From: Benincasa hispida | Taxonomy: Eukaryota > Streptophyta > Magnoliopsida > Cucurbitales > Cucurbitaceae | Assembly (NCBI RefSeq): GCF_009727055.1 | Contig: NC_052360.1 | Location: 68,472,608 to 68,536,607 of the forward strand | Direction: 5' to 3' | Length of the DNA stretch: 64,000 nt | Shown: positions 21,948 to 32,784 of the stretch, piece after piece | Numbering within the stretch: the stretch's first letter is position 1 | How the letters are laid out: every line of letters starts with the position of its first letter | The notes under the pieces: model-generated | Told to the model about the DNA's origin: nothing | The model's database searches: none | Seen by the model: the letters and a program-made list of their open reading frames with translations, nothing else | Made by a program: the position numbers and the translations under genes

Positions 21948-22552
21948 TAAAAAAGTAACACATAGAAGTTGGTAACTGAGTTCGGTTAAATCCACCTATG
22001 TCTGGGGATAGAATGCCTAAGAAATATAATTCATTAATATTAAAGAGTCAAACAATTACAATATAGTACTTATCTGCAATACAACTGCTACTCCAATGAC
22101 TCACGTAAAGCCTAATTCACAAATCACCTAAGCTCTCCTTAGATGTGAGACTCCCTCTCAAAAGAACTTAGGCTCCTCCTAAGTGTGTTAATATTAGTGT
22201 TAAATACTTCGACTTTCAATGTATGTCAGACTCCTCTCTAACAATATTATCTTCCCTTTTTCTCAATGAACTCCCTTCACTGATGAATCTTAGATCATCC
22301 CTAAAATGGAGAACTCCTTCTCAATAATGTAGTCTTAGGCTCCCCCTAAAACCAAGAATCCTTTCTCAATGGCAATGTTTTAAACTCCCTCTAACACATA
22401 GATCCATCTTCTAGGTCTTGCACTTTTCAATCAATAAGCTCGCACAACGGAATATAGTGAGAAAAGATCAAAAGCCCAATGTTACTTAGTTTGGCCTCAC
22501 ACAACATTAAGACTTCAATCAATTAATAAAATTCGGCAACCCTATATGATCA
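21854..22552 (-). repeat. 3' LTR of a SIRE-like Copia element
   Basis: On the minus strand it begins TGTTGATCATATAGGG and ends ATCTTATCTTCTTTTCA. Most of it aligns with the LTR at 38311-39243, including the repeated TTAGGGGGAGCCTAAG motifs and the CACATCTA...GCTTAGGTG segment. The adjacent purine tract at 22553-22575 shows this is the 3' LTR. Its first ~150 bases differ from the other copy. Confidence 0.75.
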
Positions 22553-22785
22553 ACACTTTCTCCTTTTAAAAATCGTGGCCAAAAAAGGAAATAAAATCTC
22601 CATTAAAAAAAAATAAACTGCACCTTAAACAAGGTAAATATCTAGAAAAATAATTATGTATAACTTTTATAAATAAAGAAAAACTATAATGCAGAGATAA
22701 CGTCTTCTGTGACAACTACTAAGACAATATTTGCGACAACTGCAAAACCACCACAAGCAATCTTAAGAAAAAAAAATAGGGCTAA
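22553..22785 (-). other. 3' non-coding end of the SIRE-like element
   Basis: The minus strand has a purine tract TTTTTAAAAGGAGAAAG directly before the LTR, which suits a polypurine tract. The remaining bases up to the RNase H of the next element show no coding frame. The two elements appear fused here. Confidence 0.55.
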
Positions 22786-23232
22786 CTAACAAAGCTTGAC
22801 CAGTTCAACATTTTTTTGGGCCATAACTTCTCTGATAAAATGAAATTTGACATCGATATGCTTAGACCGTTCGTGATGAGATGAATTCTTCGCAAGGTGA
22901 ATAGCACTCTGGCTATCACAACGGACGATAGGAATGAACTCCTGCGACAACAACTCACCAACTATCCTTTTCAACCACACTGCCTCTTTCACAGCTTCAC
23001 CTACTAAAATATACTCTGACTCAGTAGTAGACAAGGCAACAACTGACTGAAGAGCAACTTTCCAACTGATCACATTACCAAACAAACGAAAAATGTGACC
23101 TGATAGAGACCTTCTTTTGTTAAGGTTTGCAGCATAATCTGCATCTGTAAAGCCTTCCAATAGTGCTAATTTATCACAATCCCTACTAAAACACAATGAT
23201 ACACTGGTACTATCTTTCAAATATTGAAGCAC
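22786..23232 (-). pseudogene. Copia RNase H
   Basis: The 148 residues hold LLEGFTDADYAANLNKRRSL, SWKVALQSVVALSTTESEYI and the RCDSQSAIHLAKN and RSKHIDVKFHFIREVM blocks, so the main RNase H signatures are intact. The frame stops at VELVKLC, just before the usual NPAD...TK tail, where the element is truncated. Confidence 0.93.
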
Positions 23233-23291
23233 TTATTTAACAGCATTCCAATGCTTCTTCCTAGGATTTGACATAAACCTACTTATCATAC

Positions 23292-24343
23292 TCATAGCAT
23301 ATCCCAAGTCAGCCTAGTACAAATCATCAAATACATAATACTTCCAACAGCATTACAATAGGGAATATTAGCCATTTCTAACCTTTCTTGTTCAGTAACA
23401 GGACACTGAGGTGAAGAAAGCCTAAAATGAGATGCTAAGGGTGTCGAAACTGCCTTACAACCAGACATATTATACTTCTCAAGCAGTTTATGCACGTAAC
23501 TCTCCTGCGAAATGGTTAACAAACCTTTCTCTCTATCTCTTTTCACATCCATGCCTAGGATCCTTTTCAGTTCACCTAAATCTTTCATCTCAAATTCATT
23601 ACTCAATCATTTCTTGATATCACAGATTTCAAAATAATCCTTAGACACCAGAATCATATCATCTACATACAGAAGTAGATAAGTATATGTACCTTTCTGA
23701 GATAGTTTCCAGTACACGCAGGCATCATAAGAGCTCCTGTGAAACCCCTGCTTCAGAATAAAGGTGTCAAACCTGATATACCATTGTCTCAGCGATTGCT
23801 TCAGTCCATAGATGGACCTATGAAGACGACAAACCATGTCTTCCTTTCCTTTCACCTCATAGCCCTTAGGTTGAGCCATGTAGATCACTTCCTCCAATTC
23901 ACCATGAAGGAAAGTTATGGTAACGTCCATCTGTTCAACAAACATATCAAAGTGAACAATAATAGATAAAATTAATCGAATGGACGAATGTCTCACCACC
24001 GAAGAGAAAATCTCATGAAAGTCAACTCCCTCCTTTTGAGTGTAGCCCTTGGCTACCAGTCTAGCCTTATACCTAGGTTTGTGTCACCTCCTGTACTTGG
24101 CTTGATTTTATAAATCTACTTTGACTGAATGAGTTTCTGATTAGGAAGCCTTAAAACCAATGACCATGTCTGATTCTTCAACGAGAACAACTCTGCTTCC
24201 ATAGCATCCTTCCACTGTTTCTTCAAATCAGATATAATAGCCTCCTCAAAAGTAAGAGGCTCTACTTCAATACTGTCAGCTGCACAAGTAAGAGCATAAG
24301 CAACTAAATCAGCATAACCATACCTCGTAGGAGCTTGCCTCAC
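23292..24343 (-). pseudogene. Copia reverse transcriptase
   Basis: Three frames in succession: 24116-24343 (start, KQWKDAMEAELFSLKNQTWSL), 23607-23999 (EQMDVTITFLHGELEEVIYM, SIYGLKQSLRQWYIRFD and LLLYVDDMILVSKD with the YVDD box) and 23292-23606 (FEMKDLGELKRILGMDV, NAVGSIMYLM). The end near 23292 has LTWDML in place of the usual pattern with a shift into RNase H. The catalytic Asp residues are present but shifts and stops separate the blocks. Confidence 0.93.
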
Positions 24344-24845
24344 CCGCTGAGGCCTGTCACGTGTAAGCTGATAGTTCTATAGGTCACTACCACTTGAGCT
24401 TTCTTCACCAAAAGCTCCCTCATCAATCAAAGTTCTCTACAGTTGAGACTGTCTAACATCAGAACTGGATGACTGATCACTGGAATCACCTAAACTAACT
24501 GATGGTTGTGCTTTAGAATCAATTCTAATCTCTGCCTCAACCTGATCAACTGTCTGCTGTTTCTGCTACTCTTTGACACGAAATGTCATCTCTGTTTCAT
24601 TAAAGGTCACATCTCTGCTGATAATGCATTTATTTCTGCCCTCTTCCAAGCACCAAAGTTTATATCCTTGAACACCCTAAGGATAGCCAATAAACATACA
24701 TTTCAGTGCCCTTTTGTTCAACTTCCCTTCCTTAACATGAGCATAAGTTGAACATCCAAACACTCTGAGATGATCCAAGCTTGAAGTTTTTCCTGTCCTT
24801 ATCTCCTGAGAAGTCTTTAGGCCTAAAGTGGAAGACGGACTCTTA
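24344..24845 (-). pseudogene. Copia integrase C-terminal/linker region
   Basis: The minus strand contains the usual linker in broken frames: a GCSTYAHVKEGKLNKRALKC-like stretch (about 24680-24760) and an acidic Ser-rich spacer with short frames (24360-24560). No frame is intact over its full length. Confidence 0.6.
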
Positions 24846-25528
24846 TTAATAAGATAACAAGCTGTTTGGGCAGCTTCCCCCCCAAAATTTCAAGGGTAAT
24901 GAAGCATTTGTCAAGAGACATCTTGTACGCTTCATAATTGTTCTGTTGAACCTCTGGGCTAAACAATTCTGCTGTGGAGTGTACGTAACAGTGAAATGCC
25001 TTGTAATTCCCTCAGATTTGCAAAATTTATCAAATTTGTGATTCACAAATTCTAAACCATTGTTTGTCCTTAGATATTTTACCTTTTTGCCTGTCTAGTT
25101 CTCAACCTGCTTTTCCATTCAAGAAATTTCCCAAAAGCTTCATCCTTCTGTTTTAGTGGATATATCCACACCTTTCTTGAAAAATCATCAATGATTGACA
25201 TAAAGTATCTCAAACCTCCCATAGAAGGTACCTTTGTAGGACCCCACAAATCTGAATGAATATAATCTAAAATTCTTTTAGTAGAATGCTTCCCTTTCCC
25301 AAACTTCACTCTGGTAGACTTTCCCATTATGCAATGTTTACAAAATGGGAGTTCAATGTCTCTAACTCCTCCAAGCAAACCTTGTTGTGAAAGAGCTTGT
25401 AGACCTCTTTCACTCACATGATCTAATTTGTTATGCCATAACATAAATTTATCTATTTCTTTCCCAGATACAATAGCAGCACTACCTGAAACTGCAGTAC
25501 CTTCCAACACATAAAGATCATTCCTCAA
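24846..25528 (-). pseudogene. Copia GAG-pre-integrase and integrase core
   Basis: The frame 25079-25528 has LWHNKLDHVSERGLQALSQQ and CKHCIMGKSTRVKFG (zinc region) and then DYIHSDLWGPTKVPSMGG with the first catalytic Asp and FMSIIDDFSRKVWIYPLKQK. The frame 24846-25046 has the tail TPQQNCLAQRFNRT, where the catalytic Glu and the Gly of QNG...ER are changed. The part with the second Asp straddles the break at 25047-25079. Confidence 0.9.
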
Positions 25529-25672
25529 GGTCCCCTTCAGCTTAACTAAAGAACCCTTGATAACCTTCAGAACTCCATTCTCAGATTTATAAGAATAACC
25601 TGCTCTATCTAATTCGCCTAGAGAAATTAGATTTCGTTTGAGTTTTGTACCTTACATTTGTAAGAATTCTGA

Positions 25673-26164
25673 TCATACCATCATGTGTTGCAATTCGAAT
25701 GACCCAATTCCTTTTACATGACAAGCACCATTATCACCAAGCAGAACTGATCCCCCATCATTTTCCTGAAAGTCAATCAAGAAATCCCGATTAGGAGTCA
25801 TGTGAAATGTGCACCCTGAATCCATGATCCAAGCATTTTGAATGTCCCTGCTGGACACCATCAAAACCTCTGCTGAATCATACCCATCAGTAATATTTGT
25901 TACACTAGAATCCCCTGTATGCTTGCTACTTAATGCTTCCTTGCTCTTATTCAAAGGGTAATTCTTTCTAAAGTGTCCTTCTTTATGACATAGGAAATAC
26001 TTTTTGCTTTTCCCCTTTGATTTCAACCTGGATCTCGACTCTTTTCCTTTTCCGTTCTTTTTCTCATTTCTGCCTCTGGCCATGAGTAACTCTTCATCCT
26101 TGCGTTCCTTTTTAATCTCGAGATTTCTCGTTCCCAAGGCATCCAACACTATATCCATGGACAA
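25673..26164 (-). pseudogene. Copia nucleocapsid end and protease
   Basis: The 163 residues run from a Lys-rich gag tail through a damaged zinc knuckle (FLCHKEGHFRKNYP, with two Cys positions replaced by Tyr) to the protease AWIMDSGCTFHMTPNRDFL. The DSG catalytic triplet is intact. The frame ends at GIGSFELQHMMV near 25673. Confidence 0.9.
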
Positions 26165-26239
26165 TGAATCCCGTCCATATTTAATAACTGTCTTAACTTC
26201 TCGATACGATTTTGGTAAAGAATTCAGAAGAATAACTGC

Positions 26240-26679
26240 TTAATTTTCATCCGACATCTTCTCACCGATGCTATTGAGATCAACTATAATCTTCTGGAAT
26301 TCATCTAGGTTCTCTTCTAAGCCTTTACTTGAGTCCATCTTATATCCAAAGAATTTTTCCTTTAGATATAATTTATTTGGCAAGGACTTAGACAAATAAA
26401 GACTTTCCAATTTCTTCCACAACTCCGCTATAGTAGTGGCCTCATCTACTAGCCTAAGCACTCCATCTGACATATACAGAATTATTGTTGAATAGGCCAT
26501 CTCATCCATATTCCTTTTTTCAGCTTCTGTATTGTTGGTGGAAGGTTATCTTCGTCTAAGATTTTAGCTACCTTTTGTTGTACCAGAATAGCTTTAATCT
26601 TTTTCCTCCATAACCCGAAATCACCTTTCCCATCAAATTTAAAAACTTCAAACGTGTAGACATCGAAGTCATTTGTCAA
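26240..26679 (-). pseudogene. Copia gag
   Basis: Two overlapping frames (26482-26679 and 26240-26509) give the start of gag, FKFDGKGDFGLWRKKIKAIL, then AYSTIILYMSDGVLRLVDEA and WKKLESLYLSKSLPNKLYLK, the UBN2-type capsid domain of Copia gag. A one-base shift separates the two near 26500. Start is about 77 bases from the primer-binding site. Confidence 0.9.
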
Positions 26680-26755
26680 ATTAATTCCAACAAAAAAATC
26701 TAAACAAAGAATATGTCAGTACACACTACCGCATAACCTCTTTGGATCAACTGGA

Positions 26756-26767
26756 GCTCTGATACCA
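26756..26767 (-). other. Primer-binding site
   Basis: The minus strand reads TGGTATCAGAGC, two bases inside the LTR end (TCTCACA), complementary to initiator Met-tRNA. Confidence 0.88.
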
Positions 26768-27233
26768 CTTGTGAGAGTTTTCGAACCTAACTTAGATGGC
26801 CAAACAGAACGCAAACAATCAGCAAAAATAAAATGAAAGCAGTAAAGAACACCAAGATATATAGTGGTTTGACCAGTTTGGTCTACATCCACTTTGAGAA
26901 CCAGCTTGAATTAATTTATTAATGAGCAATAAAGGAATTTTACAAATTACAGATAATCAACGAAATCACTAATCTATAATTTTTGTATCCACTGATATCG
27001 AGCGATCCGCACACAATGTCGCCTTTGAAAACTGAGAACAACCCGCTGCAAAAACAGCCCAAAACAGTGTGCTACCCACCTTTGACCGGCGAACCACGTG
27101 TAGACCCGCGCCTCTCTCTCATTGCCGACAACCGCTGCCGGACTCAGCCTCCACGGCGAACCGTCGAACTGCGGGATTCAAGTCCACGCCACTACTTAGA
27201 CCAAGCTCCACCGGCCGTTGCTCCTTCACGTGA

Positions 27234-27431
27234 ATCAATCTCGCCGTCGACCTCGCTCACCGGACGAAAATCAATCTCGCCGGACACCCACGCCACCGCT
27301 GCGGACGCTCGCTCTTATACACATCTAGATGTGTATAAGAGACAGCGCTAAACATCAATCTCGCCGTCGACCTCGCTCACCGGACGAAAATCAATCTCGC
27401 CGGACACCCACGCCACCGCTGCGGACGCTCG
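27234..27431. repeat. Exact 78-bp duplication around adapter (artefact)
   Basis: Bases 27234-27311 are repeated without change at 27354-27431, offset 120. Between them lie the adapter and eight further bases. A perfect copy around a library adapter is an assembly product. Confidence 0.95.
27312..27345. other. Nextera/Tn5 mate-pair junction adapter (contaminant)
   Basis: The last 19 bases are AGATGTGTATAAGAGACAG, the Tn5 mosaic end, preceded directly by 15 bases of its reverse complement (CTCTTATACACATCT). This is the circularisation junction of Nextera mate-pair libraries with four bases missing at the left. Frames crossing it give the well-known YTHLDVYKR contaminant peptide. Confidence 0.98.
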
Positions 27432-27677
27432 CCCAAGTCAGACCCCATCACCCACGGACAACGGTGGACGTTTTGCTTCAGGCGGCTCGTGGACTTCAAC
27501 GGCGGCACCTCAGCAGATGAAACCCCCAGGAGGCTATCTTCTCCCTTGTGGCTGTACTTCTCTCCAAAAAAGAGTTACACAAAAATACTGCCCTATTTTT
27601 TAAGAAGAATAGATAATTACAAAAATGCCACTACTCAATAATTATGATAATGCCATTGGACCTTTAAATTTCCAACA

Positions 27678-27944
27678 ACCCAATAAAAAACCGCTTAAAA
27701 AACTTGTTATTTTCTACATATATGTTTGTTCGCTCTACTAAAGATTATGAATGAATTGTCTTTTTCCTCTAGCTTTTAATGGAAATTCTTAATTTTGTAT
27801 ATTATATTAAATAATTAACTTAATTAAGAATAAATAGATACCAACAAATCCAACAAAAAATAGAAAGGAAAAAGGAAAAATACTAAAAAGGAAAACTAGC
27901 TAAGAAAAAGATATAAGAATAATAATTAGAATAATAAACCCTTT
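27678..27944. other. AT-rich intergenic DNA
   Basis: Flank of the Copia element; no gene or clear repeat is seen. Confidence 0.5.
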
Positions 27945-28272
27945 GAGGCGTTTAGGGTAAAGACTATTTTAAGACTATAATAACCATAATACTATTTTGT
28001 ATTCTTCAATTAGCTATAGTCAATATTATTTTAAAAATTCCATTTGCTATAGTATTTACTATTCGCTACAGTTTTTATTATTTTACATTCATCATTTTTC
28101 ATTCTTTGTTACAGTATTTACTATTTTCTTCTCAAACTAAAATAATTTACATCTCAAACATATACTATTCTAACCCAAACTAAAATAATTTACACCCCAA
28201 ATACAAATTATAATATAACCTAACTAAAATAACTTAGGACTATAATAATTAACTCATTACCCCAAACACCTC
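27945..28272. repeat. Putative MITE
   Basis: The ends are imperfect inverted repeats: GAGGCGTTTAGGGTAA on the left and TTACCCCAAACACCTC on the right. Between them are about 300 AT-rich bases with repeated TACAGTATTTACTATT and AACTAAAATAATTTACA words. No clear target duplication is seen, so the superfamily is open. Confidence 0.55.
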
Positions 28273-29039
28273 CTAAATATCTTTAACAAAGTCTTGCCGT
28301 TTTCTTCACTCTTTTCTCACCCGTAGCTTTCTGTATTCAAGATTGATTCTCTTCCTCTTGATTCATGATTCCTCTCTAGGTCAAAAAGGTGTCGTGCAAC
28401 CATTACAACCCAATTTCACATGTGAAATATTCATGTGCTATAATTAATTTTGTTGCTCAGTCTTCTTCTAGCTTAAAAAATCAAGAGGTTTGTTGGCTTT
28501 TATATTACCCTAGCTAAGGTATGCTCTGCTGAAATAATTGTGTCATTGTTTCAGAAATGCTTGATCGATCTTCCGACAATCCGATTCTTCAACCTTTGCT
28601 AAAAAATAATGCTCCCTCATAAGTCTACTGACAAGATAACTATAGTTAACTCCAATTAAATGTCAAATGCTCAAAATTCATTCTATTAATTCATGAATGC
28701 CTAAATTAGTATAATTCAACATAGAGATCTCCAAAGGCATTCCATCACAGAACAAAAGTAATTCTACACAATTTAAACATCAAAAAGCCTTAACAATCTA
28801 TCAAGACTAGGAGTAAATTATATCCGAAAATACCACTATTAACTCTCTTTTGAAGAGTTATCCATGAGATATATGTACAAAATATAAAGTATATCAAATA
28901 CACTATTGATGTAACGATGAATGTAATCTCAATATAATTAAAAAAATGAAAATAAAATTTTAAATATTTTTCTAATTTATAAGTCTAAAAAAAAAAATCA
29001 TGACTAGAATTGTATGTCTCTTAATATATTTCTTTTTAA
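28273..29039. other. AT-rich intergenic DNA
   Basis: No supported gene or repeat. Confidence 0.5.
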
Positions 29040-31290
29040 TTTCATTTCCATTCTCCATATAAAATGCTTCGAGATTTATGATACTCTCCTACACTTCTTT
29101 TGTATATTTTATTTTTAGCACTATTGCAATTTCACTCAATACAAGCCACATTTTTCTTTTGTATATTTTATTTGTATCACTATTGCAATCTCACTAAATA
29201 CGAGCCACATTTTTCCACCTCTATAAATATATAACTTGTCCTTAAAATAAATATAATTCAATTGGCATAATACATATATTATAACTGAGATTAAAGGTCG
29301 ATCTCCTCACTCCATATATTATTAAAAAAAAATTGTGATTATTTTAGAACACAACAATACAATACTAGCGGCCATAAGTGTATATCCCACTATAAAAAAT
29401 TATTGGGATGGAGACCTTTGTTGGATGCATGAATAAATTATAAATGTTAGTCACACTAGCGACCAATTTTCAAAATAGTTTGTCAATATAAGTTTGACTT
29501 AATGGTATTAACATGATTTCTATTCCTAAAAATCGGAGGTTTAATTCTCTACCTCGTAGTTATTGTACTAAAAAAACTCTCAAAATAGTCTTCCAAAAAA
29601 AAACACAAATTCTCTCACCTAACTCTACAAATTCTCCCAAATTTCAATCTTAATGCAACAATGCGATTGAATTTTTTATTTTATTTTATTTTTCTGTTGT
29701 AAGTAAAGAAAAATATATTGAGTTTAAATCAAATAGTTGTATAAATATTATTTTAGTCATCCTACTTTTCAGTTAAGTGTATTTTGATTTTTTTACTTTT
29801 AAAATAGTCATTTTGAATAATGCACGGTTAACTTTAGTTCATTTTAATACGTGTACCATTAAAAATGGTCATTTTGATTCTTAAAAATAATAAAAATAAA
29901 AAAAATGTCAAAATGGCCCATTTTTAGTAGAACATATATTAAAATTATACATTTTAAATGTATAATGGCAAAATAAATTATTAGAAAATACTACATAACC
30001 AACACCACACAAACTTCTTTCAAAATAAATAAATAAGACACCTTGGCATACTAAATTTCAGAAATTAAGTTGTTAATTTCTTCATAGTTCATCCACTAGC
30101 ATACAATAATCGTCTATCACACTAGCAGCCAACTTCCGGAAAATAAAGAAAAAAAAAAACCCTCGATATAGTCTCCCACCTACCCTTGTAAATTCTCACA
30201 AATTCCAATCCTAATATAACGAACCAACGGTGTAGAATGGAAGTAGTTTTTTTTTTTTTTTTTTTTTTTTACAATGTACGTGGGTCCGGATTTCTATTTT
30301 GTAAAGGTATTGAATTAATAGGTGGGGTTCGAGAATTGAATATTTGACCTTGAAATTGATAATATACGTACTTGTCAGTTAAACTATGCTCATTTTGGTT
30401 GGGGTAAGGATTTAAACCTCTAATTTTGAGGTTGATATTATAAGCATTATGTCAGTTACCACTTAGCACTATGTCAGATACTAAAGTGAAGAATAAAGTT
30501 GCCTTTACGTAAGTAGTTTGGTTATAAGCGACTACGTTAGTTAAGTTATTAATTTCTTGCAAGTCTAGTGACCATAAGTATCTTTTAACATAATTCTTTA
30601 TTATTATTATTATTAAATTGCCAAATTGATATCTATTATATATAAAAGATTAGAATTTAGTCCATATGTTTTTAATAGAACTCTTATAAATAGTCTCTTA
30701 AGAGCTACTTAGGAGCTTCTATCAAAGTATAAGAACTAAATTCTAATTTTTAAATCCATTAAATTCTAAATTCTTTCATTATCCAAACCATAACGATGAA
30801 ATTTGCTATTTAACACTTTTTTTTAATTATCAAGTGAATTGTGACTAATCATTAATCAAGCTATTTTACCATTCTTTTTTATCGAAAAAATTCAAAAAGA
30901 TTAAAAAATAATAATAATTTATCACGTAACAAAATTGAAACAGTTGTACTAAAGTCTCGTTTGGTAAACATTTGATTTTTATTTTTTGTTTTTGAAAATT
31001 AAACTTATTTCATCCACATTTCTTAAGATGATTTACATCTTTATTAAGTACAATGGTTTAATTCTTAGCCAAATTTCAAAAACAAAAATAACTTTTTGAA
31101 AACTACTTTTTCTAATTCTCAAAATTTGGTTTGGTTTTTTAAACCGATGGTGAAAAGTAGATAACAAAAAGAAGAAATTTAGTTGTGAAAGTAGTGTTAA
31201 TAAGCTTAATTTTTAAAAATAAAAACGAAAAATAAAATGGTTACCAAACGTAGCCTAAGTAATTCAATTATCATAAAACTAGTACTATTC
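29040..31290. repeat. Diverged direct repeat, upstream copy
   Basis: Colinear with 35310-37485 over most of its length: CTCCATATAAAATG at the start, AAAAATTATTGGGATGG, TCTCACAAATTCCAATC, TAACGAACCAACGGT, ATATTATTTTAGT, TTATCACGTAACA, and AACTATCATAAA-type sequence at the end. A MITE (30953-31256) is inserted only in this copy. There are no coding frames. It may be an old non-coding transposon or a segmental duplication. Confidence 0.65.
30953..31256. repeat. MITE with TTACCAAACG-type termini
   Basis: The left end CTCGTTTGGTAAACATTT and right end AAAATGGTTACCAAACG form an imperfect terminal inverted repeat; the inside is AT-rich. A degenerate relative lies at 20240-20520. The matching place in the other direct repeat (near 36960) lacks it. 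Confidence 0.75.
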
Positions 31291-32640
31291 ACATACTAAT
31301 AAAAAACTAATATTTATACATAAAATTTTCAATTATAAATTTAGTCCATATGATTTATAATTATAATTTAGATCTTATAGTTTGATATGATGTATGTTTG
31401 GTTATGTATGGAAAAGAGAATAGGATGTTTAAGAATGTGTTATATTTTTATGTAATTATAAAGTATAAAATTAATTTTAATAATTAATTTTCCTTTGTTA
31501 ATTTATTTTTATTATATTAAGTTATTAAATAAATTTGAAGCCATTAAAATTTAACTAAATTTACTCACTCATCCACCAATTTAATATATTTATTATCAAT
31601 TAATTTTTTTATCTTGTACATTTATTTTATCAATTTTATTAAAAAAAATGTGTGTAATTAAGTTAAATATTTATTTTCCTTTTTTTTCGGTAGTTTTGTT
31701 AATTGAAGAGTTAATTAACTAATTGTTTGATGTTAATTATAAGCCATATATACAAAAGAAGTTGGTATAAACTAATTGATTTTAAATCATCAAACCATGT
31801 TTTTAATTATAAAAAAATAATTATGATTATAGATTAAAACTAGAAGTACAAGTGTACATGATTGTTTAATTGAAAAAAATTAATTTATTTTATTACTAGT
31901 TAATTAATTAATATTTTTAAAAGACTAATTAATGATTCTAATAAGTAATCTATAATGTTAATACATTTTACCAATAAAAAGGGATTTAAGTAATATAATT
32001 ATAGTTTTGCATATTTTTTAAAAAGATTGTGATTTTTTATATTAATTCATAATAATTGAATAAATTATTATATTAGCATTGTTATTAATAAAATTAATTA
32101 TATATGTCAATTATAAATTTCATTTAAACATATTTATAAAAGTTAAATATATTAATTATCAACGAAGAAGAAAAACAAATAAAATGAAAAGATAAAAAAT
32201 AAGAGAGACAAAAAAAAAAAAAAAAAAACATTGGAAATAGAGAAAACTCGTCATTTGGGTGGTTATGAAAAATCTTCATGAATGAGAATATGAAATGCCT
32301 TTTGAGTAAAATATTTTTATTCTCAAGGTTAAAAACTTGTCTTAAATGTGGTGATAAAATTTCTCATTTCCACCTCTTATTTCCATGAATTAAATGAGCC
32401 ATTATGTAAAAAGTGAGTCACAATTGATTACTTTTGTGTTATCTATATAGTTTCAATAATCGTAATGAGATGTGGAGTTGCCTTAAAATTTATAATCAAA
32501 TAATGTAATATCTATTATCTTTATCGTTATAAGAATAAGAAGTGATAAATTTATAATTTTAAGTAAAAATGATAAAAAAAAAAAAACTAATTCAATTATG
32601 TTTATTATTGAGGTCGTGAAATTTCATTTCGATCACGATT
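31291..32640. other. AT-rich region upstream of the bHLH gene
   Basis: Very AT-rich with several A runs (32209-32229, 32575-32586). No gene or recognisable element. The last part would be the distal promoter of the bHLH gene. Confidence 0.5.
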
Positions 32641-32784
32641 CCGTGACGTGACCATAGTGTTCTTGTAATTAATTATGTAGCATAGTTCCAATTCCCCATC
32701 ACCCATCTCTCACACTGACAACATCATGGTACATAAATCCTACCATTTCCCAACAATTACCACCACACACATCACCCATCACCC
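32641..32784 (+). promoter_or_regulatory. Proximal promoter / 5' UTR of the bHLH gene
   Basis: Contains TGACGTGACC (about 32643-32652), a TGACG/ACGT-core element of the sort bound by bZIP and bHLH factors, and then a C-rich stretch with CCCATCACCCATCTC and repeated CACCCATCACCCATG leading to the start codon. There is no convincing TATA box. Role inferred from position only. Confidence 0.4.

Larger units (their letters stand above)
22786..27677 (-). mobile_element. Ty1/Copia element (Tork/Tnt1-like), 3' end missing
   Basis: Minus-strand element with 5' LTR (26770-27677), primer-binding site, gag, protease, integrase, reverse transcriptase and RNase H. The order is Copia and the gag start (FKFDGKGDFGLWRKKIKAIL) is of Tnt1/Tork kind. 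Its own 3' LTR is absent: RNase H ends abruptly at 22786 and a non-matching LTR follows. Several frame changes break pol. Confidence 0.9.
26770..27677 (-). repeat. 5' LTR of the Tork-like Copia element
   Basis: On the minus strand it starts TGTTGGAAATTTAAAGG and ends TTCGAAAACTCTCACA next to the primer-binding site. 908 bases are shown, but 120 of them are caused by an adapter artefact with a duplicated piece (27234-27431), so the real length is about 788. Confidence 0.85.

Noticed and set aside
26983..27520. Two overlapping frames of 122 and 63 residues, Arg/Pro/Ser-rich
   Set aside because: They lie in an LTR, cross the sequencing adapter and its duplicated flank, and include the contaminant peptide YTHLDVYKR.
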